Assembly: GCF_031583025.1 (NCBI RefSeq)
Contig: NZ_CP134062.1
Span: 744,001-808,000, forward strand
Origin: Mycobacterium sp. Z3061
Lineage (GTDB): Bacteria > Actinomycetota > Actinomycetes > Mycobacteriales > Mycobacteriaceae
Length of the DNA stretch: 64,000 nt
Reading direction: 5' to 3'
In this document: positions 8,210 through 17,008 of the stretch, piece by piece
Position numbering within the stretch: position 1 is the stretch's first letter
How the letters are laid out: every line of letters starts with the position of its first letter
Made by a program: the position numbers and the translations under genes
The notes under the pieces: model-generated
Told to the model about the DNA's origin: nothing
What the model saw: only the letters and a program-made list of their open reading frames with translations
The model's database searches: none

Positions 8210-9115
8210 ATGACGATTGAACAGACCGCGCGCCGTCGCGTTCCTCATGTCGAGCGGCCGATCTCCGACCCGCCGCGGCCGTCGGGCAAGAGCCGTCGGC
8301 GGATCGCCAAGGATTACAGCCTGATGGGTTTGGCCCTGCTGGCCGGCCCGGCCAACGTGATCATGGAGTTGTCGCGCCCCGGCGTCGGCCACGGCGTGGC
8401 CGAGAGTCGCGTGGAGAGCGGGCGCATCGATCGCCATCCCATCAAGCGGGCGCGCACCACGTTCACCTACATCGCGGTCGCCAACGCCGGCACCGACACC
8501 CAGAAGGCGGCATTTCGCCGCGCCGTGAACCGTGCGCACGCGCAGGTCTACTCCACGCCCGACAGTCCGGTGTCCTACAACGCGTTCGATCCGGAACTGC
8601 AGTTGTGGGTCGCCGCGTGCATCTTCAAGGGCGGTATTGACATCTATCGCCTATTCGTCGGTGAGCTGGACGACGAAGAGGCCGACCGCCTCTACCGGGA
8701 AGGCATGTCGATCGGCACCACCCTGCAGGTGCCGCTGGAGATGTGGCCGGCGGATCGAGCGGCCTTCGACAAGTACTGGCAGGAGTCGTTGGAGAAGGTG
8801 CACATCGACGACACCGTCCGGGAGTTCCTTTATCCGATCGCCGTAGCCCGGATCAAGGGCGTGCCGCTGCCGGACTGGGTGCGTGCTCCCTTAGAAGGTG
8901 TCGCGCTGCTGATCACCACCGGCTTCCTGCCGCAACGGTTTCGCGACGAGATGCGGCTGCCTTGGGACGACGCCAAGCAGCGGCAGTTCGACGGGCTGAT
9001 GTCGGTGATCGGTGCGGTGAACGGCCTGATGCCCAAGGTGGTTCGGCAGTTCCCGTTCAACCTGATGCTGTGGGACCTCGATCGACGGATCAAGAGCGGT
9101 AAGCCTCTGGTCTGA
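8210..9115 (+). CDS. DUF2236 / MpaB-type oxygenase-like protein (Rv0276-like)
   Basis: A 301-aa protein. It has the DUF2236 hallmarks: DYSLMGLALLAGPANVIMEL, GHGVAESRVESGR with IDRHPIKRARTTFTYI, and a His/Asp-containing middle (NRAHAQVYS, YNAFDPELQLWV). Members of this family include haem-dependent latex-clearing and MpaB-type oxygenases; many mycobacterial members have no known substrate. ATG 8210 has GGGAG nine bases upstream; the open frame to 8171 would run through the palindrome. Probably controlled by the divergent TetR. Confidence 0.5.
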   Translation: MTIEQTARRRVPHVERPISDPPRPSGKSRRRIAKDYSLMGLALLAGPANVIMELSRPGVGHGVAESRVESGRIDRHPIKRARTTFTYIAVANAGTDTQKAAFRRAVNRAHAQVYSTPDSPVSYNAFDPELQLWVAACIFKGGIDIYRLFVGELDDEEADRLYREGMSIGTTLQVPLEMWPADRAAFDKYWQESLEKVHIDDTVREFLYPIAVARIKGVPLPDWVRAPLEGVALLITTGFLPQRFRDEMRLPWDDAKQRQFDGLMSVIGAVNGLMPKVVRQFPFNLMLWDLDRRIKSGKPLV

Positions 9116-9138
9116 GCGGAGTCGCCCGGACGCCGTAT

Positions 9139-9153
9139 TGAAAACGATTGTCA
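9139..9153 (+). promoter_or_regulatory. Zur-type box upstream of the first PPE gene
   Basis: TGAAAACGATTGTCA has the Fur-family 7-1-7 form TGA-N9-TCA and matches 13 of 15 positions of the actinobacterial Zur consensus TGAAAATGATTTTCA as I remember it. It lies 50 bases before the ATG of the PPE gene. In M. tuberculosis the syntenic PPE3 gene is a member of the Zur regulon (from memory). Binding is inferred. Confidence 0.5.
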
Positions 9154-9202
9154 AAATCAGTAACCTCCAAAGCCAGGGCTCGGCGGCAGAGGGGTGTTCG
9201 GC

Positions 9203-10819
9203 ATGGCCACGTTGTGGATGGCAGCGCCACCAGAGGTGCACTCGACGCTGCTGAGTAGCGGGCCCGGCCCTGGCGCGTGGTTGGCGGGAGCCGCAGCGTG
9301 GTCGGCGCTCAGCGTCGAATACACCGAGGTCGCCGACGAATTGCTGGCGTTGTTGGCCGCCGTTCAGGGTGGGGCCTGGGAGGGGCCGACCGCGGCGCAG
9401 TATGTCGCCGCACACCAGCCTTATCTGGCGTGGCTGACGCAGGCGGGCACCATCAGTGCGGACGCCGCCGTCCAACACGAGACCGCGGCCGCCGCCTACA
9501 CCACAGCCCTGGCGGCCATGCCGACGCTGGTCGAGTTGGCGGCCAACCACGCGATACACGGTGTGCTCGTCGCAACCAACTTCTTCGGGATCAACACCAT
9601 CCCGATCGCCCTCAACGAAGCCGACTACGCGCGGATGTGGATCCAGGCGGCCACCACCATGGCTACTTACGACGCGGTGTCGAGCGCCGCCGCTACGTCG
9701 GTTCCGGCGACTGCGCCCGCGCCCGAGATCGTGGCGACCGAAGACGACCACGGGGACGACGATCACGATCACGACGAAGACGGGGACCACGACCACGGGG
9801 ACGATCACGACCACGGGGACGGCCACGAGGACCACGACCACGGGGACCCGACCCCGCTGGACTATCTGATCGCCGACGTGTTGCGCGCGGTGACCGGCGG
9901 GCAGATCGACTGGGATCCCCTTGAGGGCACCCTGAACGGCATCCACATGCACGACATCAGCGACGCCACCCAGCCCATCTGGTGGGTCGCGCGTTCCCTG
10001 GAGTTCGGCCAGCAGTTCGAGACTTTCGTCCAGCAGCTGTTCACCAATCCCGCAGGCGCCATCGAGTACGTCGTCCAACTCGCCGAATTCGACTGGCCCA
10101 CCCACCTGGCCCAGCTCGTGCCGCTGTTGCAATCCCCGCAGTTGCTGTCCTTCGCGGTCGGCGGCGCCGTCGCGAATCTCGGCGCGGTGAGTGGCCTGGC
10201 CGGGCTGGCCGGACTCGGCGGCATACCGCCGGCGACGGTCGCGGCGGTCGTCCCACCGGTCGCTGCCGCGGCACCTGCCCTCGCCGTCGCCGGACCGGCT
10301 CCCAGCGTGGTGGCCTCAGCGGCCCCCGCCGCGCCGGCGCCGACGACGGTGACCGCGACGAGCACGGTGACCAGCGTCGGGACGGCGCCGCCCGCCGGTG
10401 GGCCCGCCGGCGGCTTCGGATTCCCCTATCTGATCGGCGGTGGGCCGGGTATCGGGTTCGGTTCCGGGATGAGCGCGAGTGCCGCTGCCAGCAGGAAGGC
10501 TTCGGAGCCCGACCTTGCCGCGGCGGCGGCTGCTGCGGAGGCACGTGAACAGGCCCGCGCGCGCCGCCGCCGGCGCACGGCGATCCGCGACCATGGCGAT
10601 GAGTTCGCCGATATGAACGTAGGCGTCGACCCCGACTGGGCAGCGCCCCCGGGATCGGCGGCGTCGGAAGCCGGTGCCGGGAGATTCGGTTTCGCCGGCA
10701 CCGTGCGTAAAGAATCAGTGGGCGATGCGGCGGGATTGACCACGCTGGCCGACGACGAGTTCGGCGGCGGGCCGAAGGCGCCGATGCTGCCCAGCACCTG
10801 GGACACAGCCGGGTCCTGA
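9203..10819 (+). CDS. PPE protein with His/Asp-rich insert (PPE3 position)
   Basis: A 538-aa PPE family protein, expected to be exported by a type VII system (probably ESX-3) as a PE partner. The N-terminal PPE domain runs to about residue 175: APPEVHS, the WEG motif at Trp59, and [20 protein letters not shown]. Residues 180-215 use only four amino acids: 10 His, 17 Asp, 3 Glu and 6 Gly, mostly as DHDHG-type units. This is a likely divalent-metal-binding stretch. An Ala/Pro-rich region and a conserved C-terminus ([37 protein letters not shown]) of the PPW subgroup follow. ATG 9203 has AGAGGGG at good spacing. A Zur-type box is upstream. The stop overlaps an ATG of the methyltransferase frame by one base. 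Confidence 0.5.
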   Translation: MATLWMAAPPEVHSTLLSSGPGPGAWLAGAAAWSALSVEYTEVADELLALLAAVQGGAWEGPTAAQYVAAHQPYLAWLTQAGTISADAAVQHETAAAAYTTALAAMPTLVELAANHAIHGVLVATNFFGINTIPIALNEADYARMWIQAATTMATYDAVSSAAATSVPATAPAPEIVATEDDHGDDDHDHDEDGDHDHGDDHDHGDGHEDHDHGDPTPLDYLIADVLRAVTGGQIDWDPLEGTLNGIHMHDISDATQPIWWVARSLEFGQQFETFVQQLFTNPAGAIEYVVQLAEFDWPTHLAQLVPLLQSPQLLSFAVGGAVANLGAVSGLAGLAGLGGIPPATVAAVVPPVAAAAPALAVAGPAPSVVASAAPAAPAPTTVTATSTVTSVGTAPPAGGPAGGFGFPYLIGGGPGIGFGSGMSASAAASRKASEPDLAAAAAAAEAREQARARRRRRTAIRDHGDEFADMNVGVDPDWAAPPGSAASEAGAGRFGFAGTVRKESVGDAAGLTTLADDEFGGGPKAPMLPSTWDTAGS

Positions 10820-10887
10820 TGGCGGCGACCCGCGGCGCCCGGCTGCGCCGCGCTTGCGATCGCCGGGGGCCGCGTAGGGTCGGATGG

Positions 10888-11784
10888 GTGCGAAGCGAAC
10901 GCGACAGCTGGGACATCACAACGAGTGTCGGATCGACGGCGCTGTTCGTCGCCACCGCGCGGGCCTTGGAGGCCAAGAAGCCCGAGCCGCTGGTCGTCGA
11001 CCCCTATGCGGAACTGTTCTGCCGGGCCGTCGGCGGATCCTGGGCCGATGTGCTGGACGGCAACGCCCCAGACCACGAGCTGCTCAGCGACGACTTCGGA
11101 CAGCACTTCGTCAACTTCCAGGCCGCCCGCACCAAGTACTTCGACGCGTATTTCCAGCGCGCCGCGGCTGCGGGGGCGCGGCAGGTGGTGATCCTGGCCG
11201 CCGGGCTGGATTCGCGGGCCTACCGGCTGCCGTGGCCGGACGGAACCACTGTGTACGAGCTCGATCAGCCGCAAGTTCTCGATTTCAAGAGGGAGGTGCT
11301 GGCCGAGCACGGCGTGCAACCGCGTGCCCAGCGCCGCGAGATCGCCGTCGACCTTCGCGACGACTGGTCGGCAGCTCTGCAGGACAATGGCTTCGATCCC
11401 GCCCAGTTCTCCGCCTGGATCGCCGAGGGGCTGCTGATCTATCTGCCGGCCGCCGCGCAGGAGCAGCTGTTCACCGGCATCGACGCGCTGGCCAGCCTTG
11501 GTAGCCACGTCGCCGTCGAGGACGGTGCCCCGATGCCCGCCGACGAGTTCCAGGCCAAGGTCGAAGAAGAACGTGCCGCCGCCGAGGAGCGCCCGTTCTT
11601 CCAATTGGTCTACAACGAACGCTGCGCCCCGGCCGCCGAATGGTTCGGCGACCACGGCTGGACCGCTATCGGCACGCCGCTCAACGACTACCTGCGGGAG
11701 GTCGGTCGGCCGATACCCGATGCCGACTCCGAGGCGGCGCCGATGTTCGCCCGCAACACGCTGGTGAGCGCCGCCAAGCCGTAG
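10888..11784 (+). CDS. S-adenosylmethionine-dependent methyltransferase (Rv0281-like)
   Basis: A 298-aa member of the mycobacterial TIGR00027/LCMT-like methyltransferase family. [19 protein letters not shown], the SAM-loop region [18 protein letters not shown], the acidic YELDQP and [10 protein letters not shown] are seen. Its substrate is unknown. GTG 10888 is preferred because the family N-terminus begins at [12 protein letters not shown]. An ATG at 10819 overlapping the PPE stop would add 23 Arg-rich residues. It sits between the two PPE genes, as in M. tuberculosis it sits between PPE3 and eccA3. Confidence 0.5.
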   Translation: MRSERDSWDITTSVGSTALFVATARALEAKKPEPLVVDPYAELFCRAVGGSWADVLDGNAPDHELLSDDFGQHFVNFQAARTKYFDAYFQRAAAAGARQVVILAAGLDSRAYRLPWPDGTTVYELDQPQVLDFKREVLAEHGVQPRAQRREIAVDLRDDWSAALQDNGFDPAQFSAWIAEGLLIYLPAAAQEQLFTGIDALASLGSHVAVEDGAPMPADEFQAKVEEERAAAEERPFFQLVYNERCAPAAEWFGDHGWTAIGTPLNDYLREVGRPIPDADSEAAPMFARNTLVSAAKP

Positions 11785-11809
11785 CTCCGCCGCCGCGATT
11801 CTATGAGTC

Positions 11810-11843
11810 GCAAAAGAGCTTCCTATATATAGGGAACTTTTGC
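11810..11843. promoter_or_regulatory. AT-rich inverted repeat upstream of the second PPE gene
   Basis: gcaaaag (11810-11816) and cttttgc (11837-11843) flank the inner near-palindrome ttcctatatataggga. It lies after the methyltransferase stop and about 25 bases before the PPE start at 11868. It could be an operator for the PPE gene or a hairpin. It does not match the Zur or IdeR pattern. Confidence 0.5.
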
Positions 11844-11867
11844 TGATGTCTGTCCGACCTATTCTCT

Positions 11868-13325
11868 GTGCCGGTAGTGCCGTGGGGGGCCTTGCCGCCC
11901 GAGGTCCATTCGGCCCAGCTCAGCAGCGGGCCTGGACCCGGGGGCTGGCTGGCGGCGGCCCAGGCCTGGCACTCACTGAGTGCCGACTACGCCTCCGCCG
12001 CTGACGAACTGATCAATGTCCTGGGTGCGGTGCAGGCCGGCGCGTGGGAGGGGCCGACTGCCGCGCGCTACGTGGCTGCTCACCTGCCGTATCTGCAGTG
12101 GCTGCTGCGGGCCGGCGCGCGTAGCGCCGACGCCGCGGCACAACAGGAATCCGCTGCGGCCGCCTACGCCGCGGCGCTCGCCTCGATGCCGACTCTGGCC
12201 GAACTTGCTGCCAACCACGTGGTGCACTCCGCGCTGGTCACGACAAACTTCTTCGGGATCAATACCATTCCCATCGCGCTCAACGAGGCCGACTATGTGC
12301 GGATGTGGATTCAAGCCGCCGACACGATGACCGCGTACCAGGCGGTCACCGACGCGGCGGTGGCGTCGGTGTCACCGGAGGAGGCGGCGCCCCCGATCGT
12401 CGCCCAGGAGGACGGCGACGAAGGCGACAACGGCGACGGGATAATCGACAACGACGGTGGCGACCCGACTCAGGCGAGCTGGTGGGTCAACCGTGTCACC
12501 GAGGTCACCCAGACGGTGGCCAGGGATCTGGAGGAATTTCCCGAGAATCCGTCCGCGGCGATCTCAGAGCTGGAGAACGACCTGCCCCTGCTGCTGGCCG
12601 ACGAGATCGACCACGTCGGCGAGGTGATCAGCACCTTTCCGCAGTTGCAAACTCTGGTGCCCCTCGCGCTCGCAGCGCCGCTGGGCGGCGCCGGGTTCGT
12701 CGGGACGGCGGGGCTGGCCGGCTTGGCCGCCATCGCGCCCGCCCCGGTGACGCCTGCGGTGCCCGCGGCCCCCGCTGTGCCGGCCGCCAACCTGCCCACC
12801 GTCGCGAGCTCACCCGTCCTTTCCGCCACGGCCCCCGCTCCGAGCCCGACGCCGTCCCCCTCGTCACCAGCGCCCACGGCCGCGACTCCGGCACCGGCAG
12901 CGGCCGTACCGGCACCACCCGGCGCAGGACCTGCCCCATTTCCCTATCTGGTCGGCGGGCCGGGCGCCGGATTCGGATCGACGATGGGTTCCATAGCCCG
13001 GCGCACGGCGGTTGCGCCGGATCCGGCCGCGGCGCCGGCAGCGGCCGCAGTGTCGCAACGCGGTCAGGAGCGGGCGCGCCGGCGGCGGCAGGCGACCCTG
13101 CGGGACCGGGGTTACCGCCACGAATTCGTGGACTCGGAATCCGAGCCGACGGCCGCGGGAGCGGGCACCATCGGCTTCGCCGGGACGCTGCCCCGGGGCT
13201 CTGTCACCGACGCGGGAGGTCTGGCGAAGCTGACCGACGGCGGGCTGGGAGGCGCAACGGTGGCGCCGATGCTGCCCCACACCTGGGCGCCTGACGGAGA
13301 CCGACCCGACCCCCGGTGTTGTTAA
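11868..13325 (+). CDS. PPE protein with acidic DxDG-like insert
   Basis: A 485-aa second PPE protein. The PPE domain ([19 protein letters not shown] at Trp60, [20 protein letters not shown]) is followed at residues 181-199 by a stretch of D, E, G and N containing [13 protein letters not shown], which resembles calcium-binding DxDxDG loops. The insert is at the same place as the His/Asp insert of the first PPE and is framed by the same IVA...ED and GDPT flanks. A Pro/Ala-rich linker and a PPW-like C-terminus ([30 protein letters not shown]) follow. GTG 11868 is the first plausible start, with attctct just upstream as a possible -10 box. This position, directly before the eccA3 promoter, is not occupied by a PPE gene in M. 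tuberculosis. It may be the displaced PPE4. Confidence 0.5.
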   Translation: MPVVPWGALPPEVHSAQLSSGPGPGGWLAAAQAWHSLSADYASAADELINVLGAVQAGAWEGPTAARYVAAHLPYLQWLLRAGARSADAAAQQESAAAAYAAALASMPTLAELAANHVVHSALVTTNFFGINTIPIALNEADYVRMWIQAADTMTAYQAVTDAAVASVSPEEAAPPIVAQEDGDEGDNGDGIIDNDGGDPTQASWWVNRVTEVTQTVARDLEEFPENPSAAISELENDLPLLLADEIDHVGEVISTFPQLQTLVPLALAAPLGGAGFVGTAGLAGLAAIAPAPVTPAVPAAPAVPAANLPTVASSPVLSATAPAPSPTPSPSSPAPTAATPAPAAAVPAPPGAGPAPFPYLVGGPGAGFGSTMGSIARRTAVAPDPAAAPAAAAVSQRGQERARRRRQATLRDRGYRHEFVDSESEPTAAGAGTIGFAGTLPRGSVTDAGGLAKLTDGGLGGATVAPMLPHTWAPDGDRPDPRCC

Positions 13326-13340
13326 TGAAAACCATATTCA
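13326..13340 (+). promoter_or_regulatory. Zur-type box upstream of the ESX-3 operon
   Basis: TGAAAACCATATTCA again has the TGA-N9-TCA form, with 12 of 15 matches to the Zur consensus TGAAAATGATTTTCA. It begins right after the PPE stop codon and lies 166 bases before the end of the IdeR-type region and eccA3 start. It fits the known zinc control of ESX-3 in M. tuberculosis. Confidence 0.5.
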
Positions 13341-13419
13341 GTAAGCTTCAGTACCTTGGCCCCCCGCTGTTCGTCGCAGCGGAAATGCGCAGGTCAAAGG
13401 CTTTCAGACAGGAGTTCGA

Positions 13420-13518
13420 GTGATAAGTCGCGCGGAATGGGCCGCCTCGACAGTTAGCTTAGGGAATGCTAACTTCGTGAGGCTAACCTCAGGCGGAATT
13501 TGCCAATGGCGACCTTGA
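13420..13518 (+). CDS. Possible 32-codon upstream ORF overlapping the eccA3 start
   Basis: GTG 13420 is preceded by AGGAG (13410-13414) at 5 bases. The frame reads VISRAEWAASTVSLGNANF and continues to TGA 13518, twelve bases past the proposed eccA3 ATG and in another frame. It covers both IdeR-type boxes, so it can be translated only from transcripts that start upstream, for example from a promoter near the Zur-type box. No homology is recognised; it may be chance. Confidence 0.5.
   Translation: MISRAEWAASTVSLGNANFVRLTSGGICQWRP
13454..13472 (+). promoter_or_regulatory. IdeR-type iron box 1
   Basis: TTAGCTTAGGGAATGCTAA matches 14 of 19 positions of the IdeR consensus TTAGGTTAGGCTAACCTAA and keeps the outer TTAG/CTAA symmetry. 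Iron-loaded IdeR would repress here. ESX-3 is IdeR-controlled in mycobacteria. Confidence 0.5.
13473..13491 (+). promoter_or_regulatory. IdeR-type iron box 2
   Basis: CTTCGTGAGGCTAACCTCA contains a perfect central AGGCTAACCT and matches 14 of 19 consensus positions. It abuts box 1 with no gap and ends 14 bases before the ATG of eccA3, so the iron-controlled transcript must be leaderless or have a very short leader. Confidence 0.5.
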
Positions 13519-15413
13519 CTTCAGGAGACGGCGCGGGCGTGGAACGCGGTGACGGCGGTATAGCGGGCATGCTGGCGGCAGCGCCCCGAGCATCCCGGAC
13601 AGACGGCAGAGTGGATGGCAGGGTAGACGGGGATGTCGTCAGCAGGTTTGCCACCTGCTGTCGCGCGCTCGGTATCGCGGTCTACGAGCGGCAGCGACCG
13701 GCGGACCTGAGCGCGGCGCGCTCGGGCTTCAGCGCGCTCACCCGTGTTGCCCACGAGCAGTGTGACGCGTGGACGGGCCTGGCCGCCGCCGGCGACACGT
13801 CCAAACGTGTGCTCGAGCAGGTGTCGCGGACGGCCGCCACGGCCGGGGTGTTGCAGCGCCAGGTCGAACTGGTGCCCGGGGCACTCGGGTTCCGCTATGA
13901 CACGGGGCTCTATCTGCAGTTCCGGGCCACCACGCCCGACGACTTCCACCTCGCCTACGCGGCCGCACTGGCCGCGGAGCGTCAGTTCGCGGTGGCCGAC
14001 GAGATCGTCAACCGCATCAGCGAGCGTCGCCCCAAGCTGCGCGAGGCCCGCTGGATCTCCGTCGTGATCAACTATCGCGCGGAGCGCTGGTCGGACGTGG
14101 TCAAGCTGCTCACCCCGATCGTCAATGACCCCGATCTCGACGAGGCCTTCGCGCACGCGGTGAAGATCACCCTGGGCACCGCGCTGGCCCGGCTGGGCAT
14201 GTTCGCTCCGGCGTTGTCGTATCTCGAAGAGCCCGAGGGCCCGATCGCCGTCGCCGCGGTCGACGGTGCGCTGGCCAAGGCGCTGGCGCTGCGGGCGCAC
14301 GTCGACGAGGAAGCGGCCAGCGAGGTACTGCACGAGCTGTACGCGGCCAACCCCGAGAACGAGGAGATCGAGCAGGCGCTGTCCGATCCGAGTTTCGGGA
14401 TAGTCACCACCACCGCGGCGCGCATCGAGGCCCGCATCGACCCGTGGGACGCCGAAACCGAACCCAGCGACGCGGATTTCGTCGACCCAGGCGCGCGCGA
14501 GCGCAAGGCCACGCTGCTGGCCGAGGCCGAGGTCCAGCTCAACGACTTCATCGGTCTGGACGAGGTCAAGAACCAGGTATCGCGGTTGAAGAGTTCCGTC
14601 GCGATGGCGGTGCTGCGCCAGCAGCGCGGCCTCACCGTCGCCCAGCGGACCCACCACCTGGTGTTCGCCGGCCCGCCCGGGACGGGCAAGACCACGATCG
14701 CCCGCGTCGTCGCGAAGATCTACTGCGGGTTGGGGCTGCTGAAGCGGGAGAACATCCGCGAGGTGCATCGTGCGGACCTGATCGGCCAGCACATCGGCGA
14801 GACCGAGGCCAAGACGAACGCCATCATCGACAGCGCCCTGGACGGCGTGCTGTTCCTGGACGAGGCGTACGCGCTGGTGGCCACCGGAGCCAAGAACGAC
14901 TTCGGGCTGGTGGCCATCGACACGCTGTTGGCGCGCATGGAGAACGACCGCGACCGGTTGGTGGTCATCATCGCCGGGTACCGGGCGGACCTGGACAAGT
15001 TCCTCGACACCAATGAGGGGCTGCGGTCCCGGTTCACCCGCAGCATCGACTTCCCGTCCTACCAGCCGTCTGAACTCACCGAGATCGCGAATCTGATGGC
15101 GCAGCAACGGGACAGCGTCTTCGAGCAGGCCGCCCTCGATGACATGCAGCGGCTGTTCACCCACCTGGCCGAGACGTCGTCGCCCGACAGCAACGGCATC
15201 GCGCGGCGCAACCTCGACATCGCCGGCAACGGCCGGTTCGTCCGGAACGTGGTGGAGCGCTCGGAGGAAGAGCGCGAATTCCGGCTCGACCATTCGGAGC
15301 AGGCCGGGACGGGTGAATTCACCGATGAGGAACTGATGACGATCACCGCACAAGATGTCGGCAACACCGTCGCCCCGCTGCTGCGCGGTCTGGGACTGTC
15401 GGTGCCGGCATGA
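13506..15413 (+). CDS. eccA3: ESX-3 AAA+ ATPase EccA3
   Basis: A cytosolic AAA+ ATPase of the ESX-3 system that is thought to act on PE/PPE substrates and EspG after targeting, 635 aa. The N-terminal half is TPR-like (about 40-330). The C-terminal AAA+ module has Walker A GPPGTGKTT at 389-397, Walker B VLFLDEA (Asp452, Glu453) and the sensor/arginine region IIAGYRADLDKFLDTNEGLR. ATG 13506 matches the known N-terminus; GTG 13539 has a better Shine-Dalgarno (AGGAG, 13523-13527), and TTG 13500 is also in frame. It is first gene of the operon, directly behind the IdeR- and Zur-type boxes, and overlaps eccB3 by 4 bases. Residues near 35-45 contain a small GRVD repeat. Confidence 0.5.
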   Translation: MATLTSGDGAGVERGDGGIAGMLAAAPRASRTDGRVDGRVDGDVVSRFATCCRALGIAVYERQRPADLSAARSGFSALTRVAHEQCDAWTGLAAAGDTSKRVLEQVSRTAATAGVLQRQVELVPGALGFRYDTGLYLQFRATTPDDFHLAYAAALAAERQFAVADEIVNRISERRPKLREARWISVVINYRAERWSDVVKLLTPIVNDPDLDEAFAHAVKITLGTALARLGMFAPALSYLEEPEGPIAVAAVDGALAKALALRAHVDEEAASEVLHELYAANPENEEIEQALSDPSFGIVTTTAARIEARIDPWDAETEPSDADFVDPGARERKATLLAEAEVQLNDFIGLDEVKNQVSRLKSSVAMAVLRQQRGLTVAQRTHHLVFAGPPGTGKTTIARVVAKIYCGLGLLKRENIREVHRADLIGQHIGETEAKTNAIIDSALDGVLFLDEAYALVATGAKNDFGLVAIDTLLARMENDRDRLVVIIAGYRADLDKFLDTNEGLRSRFTRSIDFPSYQPSELTEIANLMAQQRDSVFEQAALDDMQRLFTHLAETSSPDSNGIARRNLDIAGNGRFVRNVVERSEEEREFRLDHSEQAGTGEFTDEELMTITAQDVGNTVAPLLRGLGLSVPA

Positions 15414-17008
15414 GCAAGACCGAGTACGACGACGAGCGGGACGAGCGGCGTTCGTTCGCCTCCCGCACGCCGGTCAACGAGAACCCCGAGCAGGTGCACT
15501 ACCGCCGCGGTTTCGTCACCCGCCATCAGGTGACCGGCTGGCGGTTCGTGATGCGCCGCATCGCCTCGGGAATTGCGTTGCACGACACCAGGATGCTGGT
15601 CGAGCCGCTGCGTACCCAGTCGCGCTCGGTGCTGATGGGTGTGCTGCTGCTGGTCACCGGATTGCTTGGCTGCTTTGTGTTTTCGTTGATCCGGCCCAAC
15701 GGGCAGGTGGGTAACAACACGGTGCTGGCCGACCGGTCCACCGCGGCGCTGTACGTCCGCGTCGGGGACCAGCTGCACCCGGTGCTCAATCTCACTTCAG
15801 CCCGGCTGATCGCCGGCCAGCCGGTCAACCCGACCACGGTGAAAAGTGCTGAGCTGGACCGCTTCCCGCGAGGCAACCTGGTCGGCATTCCCGGTGCCCC
15901 GGAGCGCATGGTGCAGAACACCTCTCGCGACGCCGCCTGGACGGTATGTGACGCGGTCAGCGGCCAGCCCGGGCGCGGCGCCCGCAGCACGGGCGTGACG
16001 GTGATCGGCGGGCAGCCCTACAGTGACGGTTCGCGTGCGGCCGCGATCAGTGCCGGCCAGGTGATCCTGGTCGATAACGGGAACAGCACCTGGCTGCTGT
16101 GGGACGGCAAGCGCAGCCGGATCGATCTGGCCGACCATGCCGTCACCAATGCCCTGGGTCTGGGCACCGACGTGCCTGCGCCGCGGCCCGTCGCGGCGGG
16201 CCTGTTCAACGCGATCCCCGAGTCGCCGCCATTGGCCGCCCCGCCCATCCCCAATGCCGGCGCCCCGGCCGGCTTTGCGGTGCCGGCGCCGATCGGCGGG
16301 GTGGTGGTGTCCTTTGCGGTGGACCGCAGTGCGTCGGACACCGTCACCTACTACGCCGTGTTGCCCGACGGCCTGCAACCGATCTCACCCGTGCTGGCAG
16401 CAGTCCTGCGCAACACGAATTCCTATGGGCTGCAACAGCCGCCGCGGCTGGGTGCTGACGACATAGCCAAGCTGCCGGTGTCGCGGATGCTGGACACCGC
16501 TCGTTACCCGGCCCAGCCGGTGACCCTGGTCAACCCGGCCAGCAATCCGGTCACCTGCGCGTTGTGGAGCAAGCCCGCCGGGGCCGCGACCAGCTCGCTG
16601 AGCCTGTTGTCGGGATCGGCACTGCCGGTGCGCGACGGGCTGCGCACCGTCGAACTGGTCGGCGGCGGCGCCAAAGTCGCGCTCGCCCCGGGCACCGGAT
16701 ACTTCACCCAGACCGTGGGCGGAGGGCCGGCCGCGCCGCCCACCGGGTCGTTGTTCTGGGTCTCCGACACCGGGGTCCGATACGGAATCGACAACGAGTC
16801 CGACGGCCGCTCGGGAGCCACCGGTCGCAGCAAAACGGTTGAGGCCCTTGGTCTCGAGTCGCCACCGCTGGGCATTCCGTGGTCGATCCTGTCCTTGTTC
16901 GCACCCGGTCCGACACTGTCGCGCGCCGATGCGCTGCTGGCGCATGACGGCCTGCCGCCCGACAGCCGACCGGGACACCCGGTAACCGCCGAAGGGGAGC
17001 CCCGATGA
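15410..17008 (+). CDS. eccB3: ESX-3 membrane component EccB3
   Basis: A core subunit of the ESX-3 inner-membrane complex, 532 aa. A short cytosolic N-terminus ([20 protein letters not shown]) precedes a single membrane helix at about 75-96 ([20 protein letters not shown]). A large periplasmic domain follows, with the R1-R4-like repeats of the EccB family and cysteines in TVCDAV and PVTCALWS. The start overlaps the eccA3 stop (atga), and the end overlaps eccC3 in the same way. Confidence 0.5.
   Translation: MSKTEYDDERDERRSFASRTPVNENPEQVHYRRGFVTRHQVTGWRFVMRRIASGIALHDTRMLVEPLRTQSRSVLMGVLLLVTGLLGCFVFSLIRPNGQVGNNTVLADRSTAALYVRVGDQLHPVLNLTSARLIAGQPVNPTTVKSAELDRFPRGNLVGIPGAPERMVQNTSRDAAWTVCDAVSGQPGRGARSTGVTVIGGQPYSDGSRAAAISAGQVILVDNGNSTWLLWDGKRSRIDLADHAVTNALGLGTDVPAPRPVAAGLFNAIPESPPLAAPPIPNAGAPAGFAVPAPIGGVVVSFAVDRSASDTVTYYAVLPDGLQPISPVLAAVLRNTNSYGLQQPPRLGADDIAKLPVSRMLDTARYPAQPVTLVNPASNPVTCALWSKPAGAATSSLSLLSGSALPVRDGLRTVELVGGGAKVALAPGTGYFTQTVGGGPAAPPTGSLFWVSDTGVRYGIDNESDGRSGATGRSKTVEALGLESPPLGIPWSILSLFAPGPTLSRADALLAHDGLPPDSRPGHPVTAEGEPR

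Noticed and set aside
9740-9850. The repeated gaccacgggg pattern as a CRISPR or regulatory repeat
   Set aside because: The units are directly adjacent, in frame and encode the His/Asp stretch; there are no spacers.
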